A stretch of 14,801 nucleotides of DNA from an uncultured Bacilli bacterium (GTDB lineage Bacteria; Bacillota_I; Bacilli_A; RF39; UBA660): positions 1 through 14,801 of the forward strand of contig CALVQP010000028.1 of NCBI GenBank assembly GCA_944358225.1. The letters are read 5' to 3'. The notes under the pieces were generated by a model, which saw nothing but the letters and a program-made list of their open reading frames with translations, was not told the origin of the DNA and ran no database searches. The translations under genes were made by a program, and so were the position numbers. Below, in pieces: positions 1 to 6,826 of the stretch (positions within the stretch are counted from its first letter, which is position 1; each line of letters starts with the position of its first letter).

Positions 1-49
1 AAACCCCAATTGAGTATAGAACTCAACTAGGGTTTAAATAAATCTTTTT
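1..49 (+). terminator. Rho-independent terminator of an upstream gene
   Basis: AAACCC (1-6) pairs with GGGTTT (30-35), and inside it TTGAGT (10-15) pairs with ACTCAA (21-26) around a 5-base loop; a T run follows at 45-49. The stem starts at the first base of the window, so it may be longer. It most likely ends a gene lying to the left. Confidence 0.6.
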
Positions 50-65
50 AAGTGTCTACTTTTTA

Positions 66-114
66 TTGACAACTTCATTAAATAGTATCTTTTTTTATGA
101 TAATATTTTATAAT
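66..114 (+). promoter_or_regulatory. Possible promoter region of the nuclease operon
   Basis: A perfect TTGACA lies at 66-71 and a perfect TATAAT at 109-114, but they are too far apart (37 bases) to form one promoter. TATGAT at 96-101 is an alternative -10. The TATAAT box would start transcription near 121, leaving a leader of about 16 bases before the ATG at 137. No pairing of boxes has ideal spacing, so the exact promoter is uncertain. Confidence 0.3.
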
Positions 115-136
115 TACACTAGAAAGTAGTGCGCAA

Positions 137-862
137 ATGAAAAAACGAAAGAAAAATCAACGCAAAATTATTATTACCTGTACTATTATTTTAGGGATTA
201 TAATTATCGAGTTTTTTAATCAAGATCTTAGTATCTTTATTGATAATTTAACTAATAAGTTAACTCCTAGTTATGCTCTAAGTGAAATACCTGAATATAA
301 TGGCCAAGATTATGTAATAATAAATAACAATGAACCTAATTTTACCCAAGATATGTTTAGTACTACTTCTTATGAAAAGTACAGCCCCCTAGATTATTTA
401 AATCGCGCCCAAATGGCTATTGCTAATATTGGTTCCGACTTGATGCCTAGTGAAAAAAGGGAAAGCATCGGCATGATAAAACCAAGTGGTTGGCATACAA
501 TTAAATATGACAATATTGAGGGCAAGTATTTATATAATCGTTGTCATTTGATTGGTTATCAATTAACTGGTGAAAACGCTAATGAAAAAAATCTCATTAC
601 CTGCACTAGACAAACTAATACTCAAGGAATGCTTGATTTTGAAAATCAAATAGCTGATTACATACATAAGACTAATAATCACGTTTTATATCGCGTAACA
701 CCAATTTATGAAAACACCAATTTGATAGCTAGTGGTATTCACTTAGAAGCCCAAAGTGTGGAAGATGATGGGGCAGGTATAAAATTTAATGTTTATGTTT
801 ATAATGTTCAACAAGGAATAAAAATAAACTATGAAGATGGCACTAGCCAACTAAAGGAGTAA
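137..862 (+). CDS. Membrane-anchored DNA/RNA non-specific endonuclease (EndA-like)
   Basis: The 241-residue product has a basic N-terminus, one hydrophobic anchor at about residues 10-27, and an exported domain. Residues 132-146 carry the signature NRCHLIGYQLTGE, the counterpart of the DRGH motif of the beta-beta-alpha-metal nucleases (Endonuclease_NS_2 group, including streptococcal EndA and secreted DNases). H137 is the expected general base. Asn residues at 152-161 and the FEN at 168-170 are candidate metal-site residues. The family cuts DNA and RNA without sequence preference, and anchored members serve in DNA uptake or nucleotide scavenging. Which applies here cannot be read from the sequence, and no competence gene is visible. 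The ATG at 137 follows a weak AGAAAG. The stop lies 4 bases before the next gene, so the two are probably co-transcribed. Confidence 0.8.
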   Translation: MKKRKKNQRKIIITCTIILGIIIIEFFNQDLSIFIDNLTNKLTPSYALSEIPEYNGQDYVIINNNEPNFTQDMFSTTSYEKYSPLDYLNRAQMAIANIGSDLMPSEKRESIGMIKPSGWHTIKYDNIEGKYLYNRCHLIGYQLTGENANEKNLITCTRQTNTQGMLDFENQIADYIHKTNNHVLYRVTPIYENTNLIASGIHLEAQSVEDDGAGIKFNVYVYNVQQGIKINYEDGTSQLKE

Positions 863-866
863 GAAA

Positions 867-1739
867 ATGAATAATTCAACAGTTCGTAAATCGATCAAAT
901 CTGCAGCCAAAAAAACTTCTAAAAGTAATTTAGTTATTACTAATGGAATTTTATATTTTATTTATATAATATTTATTAGCTTAATAATAATTGGATTCAT
1001 GGCTAATCGTTATACTTTTACGGCTAATAGCCTTTTAGGATATTTAGGCCTAATTTTACTAGGAACCATTATTTTAGTATTTATAACTTCGATTATTAAT
1101 TTCAATTTAAAAATGTCCTCTTTAAGTTTAGCTAGAGGGAATAAAGTAGTTATAGAAGAAACTCTTTTTAATGCTTTTAAAGAACCTAAACGTTATTTGT
1201 TTAGTATTGCTGGTTCATTAGTGTACGGTTTATGCTACGCTTTAATTGGCTCTTTTCCTCTAGCAGGATTTTTTGCTATGGCGGCCTTTGCTATTTACTT
1301 TTTACCGGCTTTAAGTGTATATCATTATTTAATAATTGATCCTAATAAAAACTTAAGTGCAGCAGATGCTGCTAAAGAAGCATTGCGTATTATTGAGGGC
1401 CATCGCATTGAGTTTCTAGCTTTACAAATAAGTTTTCTTTTCTACGATCTATTAAATATTTTAACAATAGGCTTAGCTAGTATTTATGTTAATGCTTATA
1501 AAGAGCTAAGTTATGCTAATTTTTATCTTTATATAACACAAGAAAAAGAATTTTTAAAAGCAAATAGTACTCTTAATGATTTAGCGTTACTAATTTTAGG
1601 GTATGTAGCTTCGTTTATTGGGGTCTTAATCCTTATCATCGTAACAGCGACTGTTTATATAGTTGGTGTAGAAACTAACGAAAGTATTAAACGTCCTACT
1701 TATCCTCAGGAATATACCTACGATAATAACTATATATAA
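867..1739 (+). CDS. DUF975-like six-helix integral membrane protein
   Basis: The product has 290 residues. Hydrophobic segments lie at about 24-45, 54-80, 113-128, 130-155, 183-210 and 240-268. The stretch from the EGHR at 177-180, through the hydrophobic segment ending in TIGLASIYVNAY (200-211), to ELSYANFY (213-220) resembles the conserved C-terminal part of DUF975 proteins, where a GHKWK-like motif precedes a helix and an 'A-FY' motif. The function of that family is unknown. A strong AAAGGAG at 853-859 lies 7 bases before the ATG. The 4-base gap to the nuclease gene suggests an operon and perhaps translational coupling. The family assignment rests on remembered motif similarity. That it is a multi-pass membrane protein is certain. 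Confidence 0.6.
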   Translation: MNNSTVRKSIKSAAKKTSKSNLVITNGILYFIYIIFISLIIIGFMANRYTFTANSLLGYLGLILLGTIILVFITSIINFNLKMSSLSLARGNKVVIEETLFNAFKEPKRYLFSIAGSLVYGLCYALIGSFPLAGFFAMAAFAIYFLPALSVYHYLIIDPNKNLSAADAAKEALRIIEGHRIEFLALQISFLFYDLLNILTIGLASIYVNAYKELSYANFYLYITQEKEFLKANSTLNDLALLILGYVASFIGVLILIIVTATVYIVGVETNESIKRPTYPQEYTYDNNYI

Positions 1740-1766
1740 AATATATGTAATTAAGAGGTGAAGTAC

Positions 1767-2252
1767 ATGATGGGAATGTGGGCATTATGTTTAATTGCAA
1801 TACCTTTTGTATGCCTTATAATAGCTTTGTATTTAATATTAAATTATAGAAGGAATAAGAAGAATTTTCCTGAAAAAAAGAATAATAAGTTTACAATTAT
1901 ATTAATTATTATCTTATTACTACCAGCGTTAAATGTTGTTTTGACTTGGACAAGTAATATTTTTCAGAAAATGTCATATGCAAATGTTAACGAATTAAAT
2001 TATTACGTTGATCAGATAAGTGAATGGGAATTTGATATATATTTTTATGATAATGATAAAAATTATTATTATGTTAAAGAACAAAAATTTAATGAATATT
2101 TTGAGTGTTATGTTTATTTGTTAAAATCAAGTAAAGATAAAACGTCAGCCTTAAAAATAAATTTATTAAATGAAAATACAACCAAAGTTTATATGCGAGA
2201 TTATAGAGGAAATGAAATTTTAGTTTGGGATATTTTAAATTACAAAAAATAA
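1767..2252 (+). CDS. Unrecognised protein with two N-terminal membrane helices
   Basis: The product has 161 residues. Hydrophobic helices lie at about residues 4-24 and 42-61, followed by a polar, Tyr-rich region of about 100 residues that is probably exposed outside (many Tyr, Asn and Lys, ending VWDILNYKK). The start is set at ATG 1767 because AGAGGTG (1754-1760) lies 6 bases upstream. A GTG start at 1758 would overlap that ribosome binding site. AAG and AGA/AGG codons are more frequent than in the neighbouring genes, which hints weakly at a different origin. It follows the DUF975-like gene by 27 bases and may belong to the same transcript. No family was recognised and no function is proposed. 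Confidence 0.7.
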   Translation: MMGMWALCLIAIPFVCLIIALYLILNYRRNKKNFPEKKNNKFTIILIIILLLPALNVVLTWTSNIFQKMSYANVNELNYYVDQISEWEFDIYFYDNDKNYYYVKEQKFNEYFECYVYLLKSSKDKTSALKINLLNENTTKVYMRDYRGNEILVWDILNYKK

Positions 2253-2546
2253 TATTATAAAGACAATGCTAGTTGGCTGCTATTAGTTTAATAATTTTCT
2301 GCTTTAAATATTATTATAATTAGTTTTGCCTTATTTTATAATATAAGCAGATTTTAGTAGAAATTATTATAGAAAAATACGATATCAAAAAAAGAAAAAT
2401 AGCTAATTTAAAAGCTAAGAAATTTCTTATCGTAATAATCATTTTTTTTCTAATCAAATAAATCCCATTCGTAAGTTAAATAACTATATCTTTGTAATAG
2501 AGGGAAACGTCGTATCGGCAGTAGGTTCTTCTTTCGAAGAAAAAGC
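2253..2546. other. Non-coding region upstream of the lepA promoter
   Basis: No gene or RNA gene was recognised in these roughly 290 bases. The visible structure is AT-only inverted repeats (TATTATAA near 2313 against TTATAATA near 2337), a 14-bp perfect palindrome TAAGAAATTTCTTA at 2416-2429, and a 6-bp hairpin TTCTTC-tttc-GAAGAA at 2526-2541. AACGT (2507-2511) and ACGTT (2557-2561) could enclose that hairpin. The stretch 2500-2550 is richer in G and C than the rest. No convincing terminator follows the gene that ends at 2252. Confidence 0.5.
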
Positions 2547-2575
2547 TTGGTATTTACGTTAAAACTTTATATAAT
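2547..2575 (+). promoter_or_regulatory. lepA promoter
   Basis: TTGGTA (2547-2552) and a perfect TATAAT (2570-2575) are separated by exactly 17 bases. Transcription would begin near 2582, giving a leader of under 20 bases before the ATG at 2600. The hairpin at 2526-2541 lies just upstream of the -35 box. Confidence 0.6.
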
Positions 2576-2599
2576 ATAAATACGAAAGTGGTTGAAAAG

Positions 2600-4399
2600 A
2601 TGAAACAAGAAAACATACGAAACTTTTCTATTATTGCTCACATTGATCATGGCAAAAGTACGCTTGCCGATCGTATTTTAGAGTTAACGGGTAATGTAGA
2701 TAAACATGAGATGAAAAATCAATTATTAGATAGCATGGATTTAGAACGCGAAAGAGGAATAACAATTAAATTAAATGCTGTAAGTTTAAATTATACGTAT
2801 AATAACGAACAATATTTACTTCATTTAATCGATACTCCCGGACACGTAGATTTTTCTTACGAAGTTTCTCGTAGTCTTGCCGCTTGTGAAGGAGCTATCT
2901 TAGTTGTGGATGCCGCTCAAGGAATTGAAGCTCAGACTTTAGCTAACTTGTATTTGGCTTTAAATAACAATTTGACTATAATTCCGGTAATTAATAAAAT
3001 TGATCTTCCTAATGCTGATATTGCAAAAGTAAGTGATGAATTAAGCAATGTTTTAGGTTTTACTAAAGATGAAATTATTTTATGTAGTGGTAAAACTGGT
3101 GTGGGAGTAGATAAATTATTAGAAGCCGTTGTTACTAGAATACCAGCTCCTCAAATAAATAACTCTGGACCGACTCGTGCTTTAATATTTGATTCGTACT
3201 TCGACCCATACCGCGGAGTAATTGCTCACATTAGAGTATTTGATGGTTCTATTAAAATTAAAGATTCTATTAAAATGATGGCAAGTAATTATACTGCTGA
3301 GGTCGTGGAACTTGGTATCAATACTCCTAAAGAAGTAAAAAAAGATATCCTTAAAAGTGGGGAAGTAGGATGGGTATCAGCTAGTATTAAAGATATAGCC
3401 ATGGTTAATGTAGGTGATACGATTACTGTAACTACTAACGAGTCCCAAGTACCTTTAGATGGTTATCAACCGATGAAACCGATGGTTTATTCAGGCTTAT
3501 TTCCTATAGAACCAAATAAATTTAGTGCTCTTAGAGACGCTTTAGAAAAATTAAAATTAAATGATGCCTCTTTTTGCTTTGAACCGGAAACCTCGGATGC
3601 TTTAGGATTTGGTTTTCGCTGTGGTTTTTTAGGTTTATTACATATGGAAATAATCATGAGTCGTATCGAAAGAGAATTTAATATTGATATCATCGCTACA
3701 TCTCCTAGTGTTATTTATGAAGTAACACTAACTAATGGTAATACTTTAATGATAGATTCACCAAATAAAATGCCTGATCGAGCTACTATTGCCGAAATAA
3801 AAGAACCTTTCATTCGTACTAATATTTTTGTACCTAGTGAATTTATAGGTCCAATTATGGATTTATGCCAAGAAAAAAGAGGAGTATATGAATCATTAGA
3901 ATATATTGATAAATCTCGCGTAAACATTCATTATAAACTTCCTTTATCAGAAATTGTGTATGATTTTTTTGATAAGTTAAAAAGTTCTACTAAAGGCTAT
4001 GCTTCTTTTGATTATGAATATATTGGTTATCAAAGTAGTAATTTAGTTAAAATGGAAATTTTACTAAATGGAGAAGTAGTAGATGCCTTATCAACCATCG
4101 TTCATAAAGATTTTGCCTACAATCGAGGTAAACTAATGGTTGAAAACTTAAAAGAAATTATTCCTAGACAAATGTTTCAAGTTCCAATTCAAGCCTCTAT
4201 TGGCTCTAAAATAATTGCTAGAGAAAATATATCAGCTTTACGAAAAAATGTTTTAGCTAAATGCTATGGAGGAGATATAACTCGTAAAAGAAAACTATTA
4301 GAAAAACAAAAAGAAGGTAAAAAGAAAATGAAAATGGTGGGAAGTGTCGAAATACCACAAGAAGCATTTTTAGCTGTCTTAAAATCTGAAAAAAAGTAA
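2600..4399 (+). CDS. lepA: Elongation factor 4 (LepA), ribosome-associated translational GTPase
   Basis: The protein has 599 residues, the normal LepA length. It binds the ribosome and affects translocation and initiation or assembly under stress. GTPase motifs: AHIDHGKS at 13-20 (P-loop), ERGITI at 51-56 (switch I), DTPGH at 78-82 (switch II), NKID at 132-135, and SGKTG near 175. Beta-barrel and elongation-factor domains follow. The LepA-specific C-terminal domain is intact, with the diagnostic RQMFQVPIQ, YGGDITRKRKLL and KKKMKMVGSVEIPQEAF segments. The start is ATG 2600, giving MKQENIRNFS, which matches the family N-terminus. AAAGTGG (2585-2591) lies 8 bases upstream, and a GTG start at 2588 would overlap it. 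Its own promoter lies immediately upstream. hemW follows on the same strand, as in many Bacillota. Confidence 0.97.
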   Translation: MKQENIRNFSIIAHIDHGKSTLADRILELTGNVDKHEMKNQLLDSMDLERERGITIKLNAVSLNYTYNNEQYLLHLIDTPGHVDFSYEVSRSLAACEGAILVVDAAQGIEAQTLANLYLALNNNLTIIPVINKIDLPNADIAKVSDELSNVLGFTKDEIILCSGKTGVGVDKLLEAVVTRIPAPQINNSGPTRALIFDSYFDPYRGVIAHIRVFDGSIKIKDSIKMMASNYTAEVVELGINTPKEVKKDILKSGEVGWVSASIKDIAMVNVGDTITVTTNESQVPLDGYQPMKPMVYSGLFPIEPNKFSALRDALEKLKLNDASFCFEPETSDALGFGFRCGFLGLLHMEIIMSRIEREFNIDIIATSPSVIYEVTLTNGNTLMIDSPNKMPDRATIAEIKEPFIRTNIFVPSEFIGPIMDLCQEKRGVYESLEYIDKSRVNIHYKLPLSEIVYDFFDKLKSSTKGYASFDYEYIGYQSSNLVKMEILLNGEVVDALSTIVHKDFAYNRGKLMVENLKEIIPRQMFQVPIQASIGSKIIARENISALRKNVLAKCYGGDITRKRKLLEKQKEGKKKMKMVGSVEIPQEAFLAVLKSEKK

Positions 4400-4433
4400 A
4401 TGTCAAACAGGACGGCTGATTTACATAGTGTTG

Positions 4434-4472
4434 TCGTTAAATATTGCGCGCTCATAACGAATTCTTTATAAT
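4434..4472 (+). promoter_or_regulatory. hemW operon promoter with a flanking inverted repeat
   Basis: TTGCGC (4444-4449) and a perfect TATAAT (4467-4472) are separated by 17 bases. The -35 box is bracketed by a 6-bp inverted repeat, TCGTTA (4434-4439) and TAACGA (4455-4460), with GCGCGC (4446-4451) between the arms. The symmetry could be an operator. It does not match the CIRCE element often linked to this locus. No obvious lepA terminator precedes it, so read-through from lepA is possible. Confidence 0.5.
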
Positions 4473-4497
4473 GAAGTTAGAAAAGCGGTGATGAAAA

Positions 4498-5580
4498 GTG
4501 TTAAGTGCTTACATACATATACCTTTTTGTAAAACTATATGTTCTTACTGTGATTTTTGCAAAATGTTTTATAATCCAAAGTTAGTTAACCAATATTTAG
4601 ATAGTTTAAATGAAGAAATTAAAACCAAATATAATAATGAAGAATTATCAACAATTTATATTGGGGGAGGTACTCCTTCATGTTTAGCCATTTCTCAGTT
4701 AAAGTATCTTTTTAAAATTTTAGAAATTTTTCAAAAAAAGCCCGATTGCGAAATTACTTTTGAATGTAATGTAAATGATATAGATATTGAACTTTTAGAA
4801 ATACTTCGTGTAAATGGTGTCAATCGTTTAAGTATTGGTATTCAATCTTTTGATTCTAAAAATTTAGAATTATTAAATCGTCACCATACCTTTGCCGATG
4901 TCGAAAAAAAGATCACAATGTGTAAAAATATGGGCTTTTTTAATATCAATCTTGATTTAATGTATGCCTTACCTGAACAAAACTTAACAACCTTAAAAAA
5001 AGATTTAAATCTCTTTTTAAAACTCGATGTTCCTCACATTAGTACTTATTCTTTAATGATTGAAGAAAATACACTTTTAAAAATAAAAAACACGCAACCA
5101 ATTGATGAACAATTAGACTATAAAATGTATGAAACCATTCGCAAAAAACTAAAAAATAATGGGTATATTCATTATGAAGTAAGCAACTTTGCCAAAGCTG
5201 GTTTTGAATCAAAGCATAACTTAACATATTGGAATAACGATTACTATTATGGCTTTGGACTTGCAGCTTGTGGATATACACATGGCATGCGTTATGAAAA
5301 TACCAAAAATTTAACCAAGTATTTAAAACACGATTACATTAAAGAGGAAAATATTTTATCTAAACAAGAAGAAATGGATAATGAATTAATGCTAGGATTA
5401 CGCAAAATTAAGGGCATAAACTTAGAACATTTCTTTAATAAATTCGATATTAACATTTCCGAAGTTTACAATTTACAACCTTTATTAAAATCTAAAGACT
5501 TAATTTATAAAAATGGGTATATATTTATAAATCCGGATAAAATATATATTATGAACGAGATTTTAATCAAATTGATATAA
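4498..5580 (+). CDS. hemW: Heme chaperone HemW (radical SAM, HemN-like)
   Basis: The protein has 360 residues, close to the usual HemW length. C11, C15 and C18 form the CxxxCxxC motif that holds the 4Fe-4S cluster for S-adenosylmethionine cleavage. GGGTP at 56-60 and RLSIGIQSF at 110-118 are further SAM-binding and family motifs, and NLDLMYALPEQ follows. The C-terminal part (NELMLGLRKIKGINLEHFF) is the small helical domain shared with HemN. HemW binds heme and delivers it to respiratory enzymes. It is commonly misannotated as coproporphyrinogen III oxidase. The start is GTG 4498 behind GCGGTGATG, since the ATG at 4491 is out of frame. In many Bacilli hrcA-grpE-dnaK follow lepA-hemW. Here a surface-protein gene follows 13 bases later instead. 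Confidence 0.92.
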   Translation: MLSAYIHIPFCKTICSYCDFCKMFYNPKLVNQYLDSLNEEIKTKYNNEELSTIYIGGGTPSCLAISQLKYLFKILEIFQKKPDCEITFECNVNDIDIELLEILRVNGVNRLSIGIQSFDSKNLELLNRHHTFADVEKKITMCKNMGFFNINLDLMYALPEQNLTTLKKDLNLFLKLDVPHISTYSLMIEENTLLKIKNTQPIDEQLDYKMYETIRKKLKNNGYIHYEVSNFAKAGFESKHNLTYWNNDYYYGFGLAACGYTHGMRYENTKNLTKYLKHDYIKEENILSKQEEMDNELMLGLRKIKGINLEHFFNKFDINISEVYNLQPLLKSKDLIYKNGYIFINPDKIYIMNEILIKLI

Positions 5581-5593
5581 AGGGTGAAGCTAT

Positions 5594-6082
5594 GTGAAAA
5601 AAATTATTTGGATAATGGCCTTATTTTTCTTAAACTTATCTTTTGTTCAAGCGGAAGAAAGCGCTTATCTAAGTAATTTATGGCTTACTGATTATGAGCT
5701 GAGTCCAACTTTTGATAAATATAACAATTCATATAGTGTCACTATTAAACCCGAAGATACTTCTTTAAAATTAAATTACACCTTAGAAGATCCTAGTGCC
5801 ACTATCGAAATATTAGGTAATGATTTAATAAGTGAAGAAGAACAAATCGTTACTTTGAAAATAACAACAGCAACTCAAGAGCAAAATTATAATATTTATG
5901 TTACTAAAGAAAAATCATCTTTAGCAGCTGCTGTTCCCTCCGATTATCAAGATTTATCTATCGAGAAAAAATTTAATAAACCGCTAACAATAACTTTAAT
6001 AACAATTCCTTGTTTAATTATTATTTATATATTTAAAATATTATTATTTAAAAACAAAAGAACCAAATCTAAAAGCGCTTAA
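5594..6082 (+). CDS. Exported cadherin-like beta-sandwich protein with C-terminal membrane anchor
   Basis: The product has 162 residues. Residues 1-20 are a signal peptide with a probable cut after VQA. Residues 24-104 match the bacterial cadherin-like domain (PF12733 type): LSNLWLTDYELSPTF, then YNNSYSVTI, a run of beta strands, and the closing QEQNYNIYVTKE, the equivalent of the 'YTITV' strand. A low-complexity linker follows, then one hydrophobic helix at about 131-151 and a basic tail (KNKRTKSKS) that would stay in the cytoplasm. Such domains usually occur in arrays on surface proteins. A single domain tethered close to the membrane is unusual and its role is unknown. The start is GTG 5594, 7 bases after AGGGTG (5581-5586). 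The ATG at 5592 runs into TGA. It probably shares the hemW transcript. Confidence 0.75.
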   Translation: MKKIIWIMALFFLNLSFVQAEESAYLSNLWLTDYELSPTFDKYNNSYSVTIKPEDTSLKLNYTLEDPSATIEILGNDLISEEEQIVTLKITTATQEQNYNIYVTKEKSSLAAAVPSDYQDLSIEKKFNKPLTITLITIPCLIIIYIFKILLFKNKRTKSKSA

Positions 6083-6105
6083 TATATTATATTAGGTGTT
6101 TTTTT

Positions 6106-6735
6106 ATGAAATATATTGCTCATCGCGGCTATCATAATAAAAATAGGAAAGAAAATACATTAATAGCTTTTAAAAAAGCCATCAATGATGAATATTTTTC
6201 CGGATTTGAATTAGACATTCGTCAAAGTAAAGATAAAAAAATAGTTGTTATTCATGATGCTTATATTGATCGTATCTCTAACTCTTCCGGTTTAGTAAAA
6301 AATAAAACTGCTAAAGAGTTAAAAAAAATTGGTGTACCAACACTCCAGGAAGTTTTAAAGCTTGCTACCGATAAAATAATTTTAATTGAAATAAAAGAGG
6401 CAGATTTAAATATTAAAAACTTACTTAAAATAATAAAGAAATATCCTAATAGAAAAATTTATATTGATAGTTTTAATAAAAGTGTTATTAAAAAACTCGA
6501 TTTAAAACCACGAAAATATAAACTTGGAACTCTTAATTTTATGTTACCTAACGTAACTAACTATCCCTATGATTTTATTGGTATTTACAAAAAAGCGTTA
6601 ACTAAAGATTTATATTATAAAGCTCAAAAATTACATAAAGAAGTATTCGTTTGGGGCTTATTAGACATTCCTAATTTTGATAATTCCTTAAAAAAAGAAG
6701 AAAATTTATATTTAATAGTTAATAAAAAAATCTAA
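6106..6735 (+). CDS. Glycerophosphodiester phosphodiesterase (GDPD family)
   Basis: The product has 209 residues. GDPD enzymes hydrolyse glycerophosphodiesters to sn-glycerol 3-phosphate and an alcohol, using a metal in a TIM barrel. The active-site set is present: H6-R7 in IAHRGYH, E16-N17 in KENT, E35 and D37 in FELDI, and H50-D51 in VVIHDAYID. LIEIKE near 100-105 is the next metal-binding strand, and EVFVWGLLD near the end matches the family's last strand. It is somewhat shorter than the usual 240-250 residues, and its barrel closes early. No signal peptide is seen, so it is probably cytoplasmic and may work in lipid turnover or glycerol salvage. AGGTG (6094-6098) lies 7 bases before the ATG. 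It follows the cadherin-like gene by 23 bases, most likely in the hemW operon. Confidence 0.88.
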   Translation: MKYIAHRGYHNKNRKENTLIAFKKAINDEYFSGFELDIRQSKDKKIVVIHDAYIDRISNSSGLVKNKTAKELKKIGVPTLQEVLKLATDKIILIEIKEADLNIKNLLKIIKKYPNRKIYIDSFNKSVIKKLDLKPRKYKLGTLNFMLPNVTNYPYDFIGIYKKALTKDLYYKAQKLHKEVFVWGLLDIPNFDNSLKKEENLYLIVNKKI

Positions 6736-6777
6736 AAAAAATTTCAATAATTATCGAAAAAAGAAGAATGACACTGC

Positions 6778-6807
6778 TTGCTACAATACTAAAAATTATG
6801 GTATAAT
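6778..6807 (+). promoter_or_regulatory. Promoter of the WG-repeat operon
   Basis: TTGCTA (6778-6783), an 18-base spacer and a perfect TATAAT (6802-6807), preceded by TGG (6799-6801) to give an extended -10 element. Transcription would start near 6814, 13 bases before the ATG at 6827, and AGGTGAG lies at 6817-6823. Confidence 0.7.
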
Positions 6808-6826
6808 CCCCATAGTAGGTGAGTAT

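Noticed and set aside
66..101. TTGACA at 66-71 paired with TATGAT at 96-101 as a promoter
   Set aside because: The spacing of 24 bases is too long for a standard promoter; only a loose region is annotated.
2320..2442. A 40-codon hydrophobic frame on the minus strand
   Set aside because: It has no ribosome binding site and its composition is what AT-rich DNA gives by chance.
4434..4460. CIRCE heat-shock operator near lepA-hemW
   Set aside because: The arms TCGTTA and TAACGA do not match TTAGCACTC and GAGTGCTAA, and hrcA is absent.
4498..5580. Coproporphyrinogen III oxidase (HemN) for the radical SAM gene
   Set aside because: The length, the motif context and the lepA adjacency fit HemW, the heme chaperone, and no heme biosynthesis genes are nearby.
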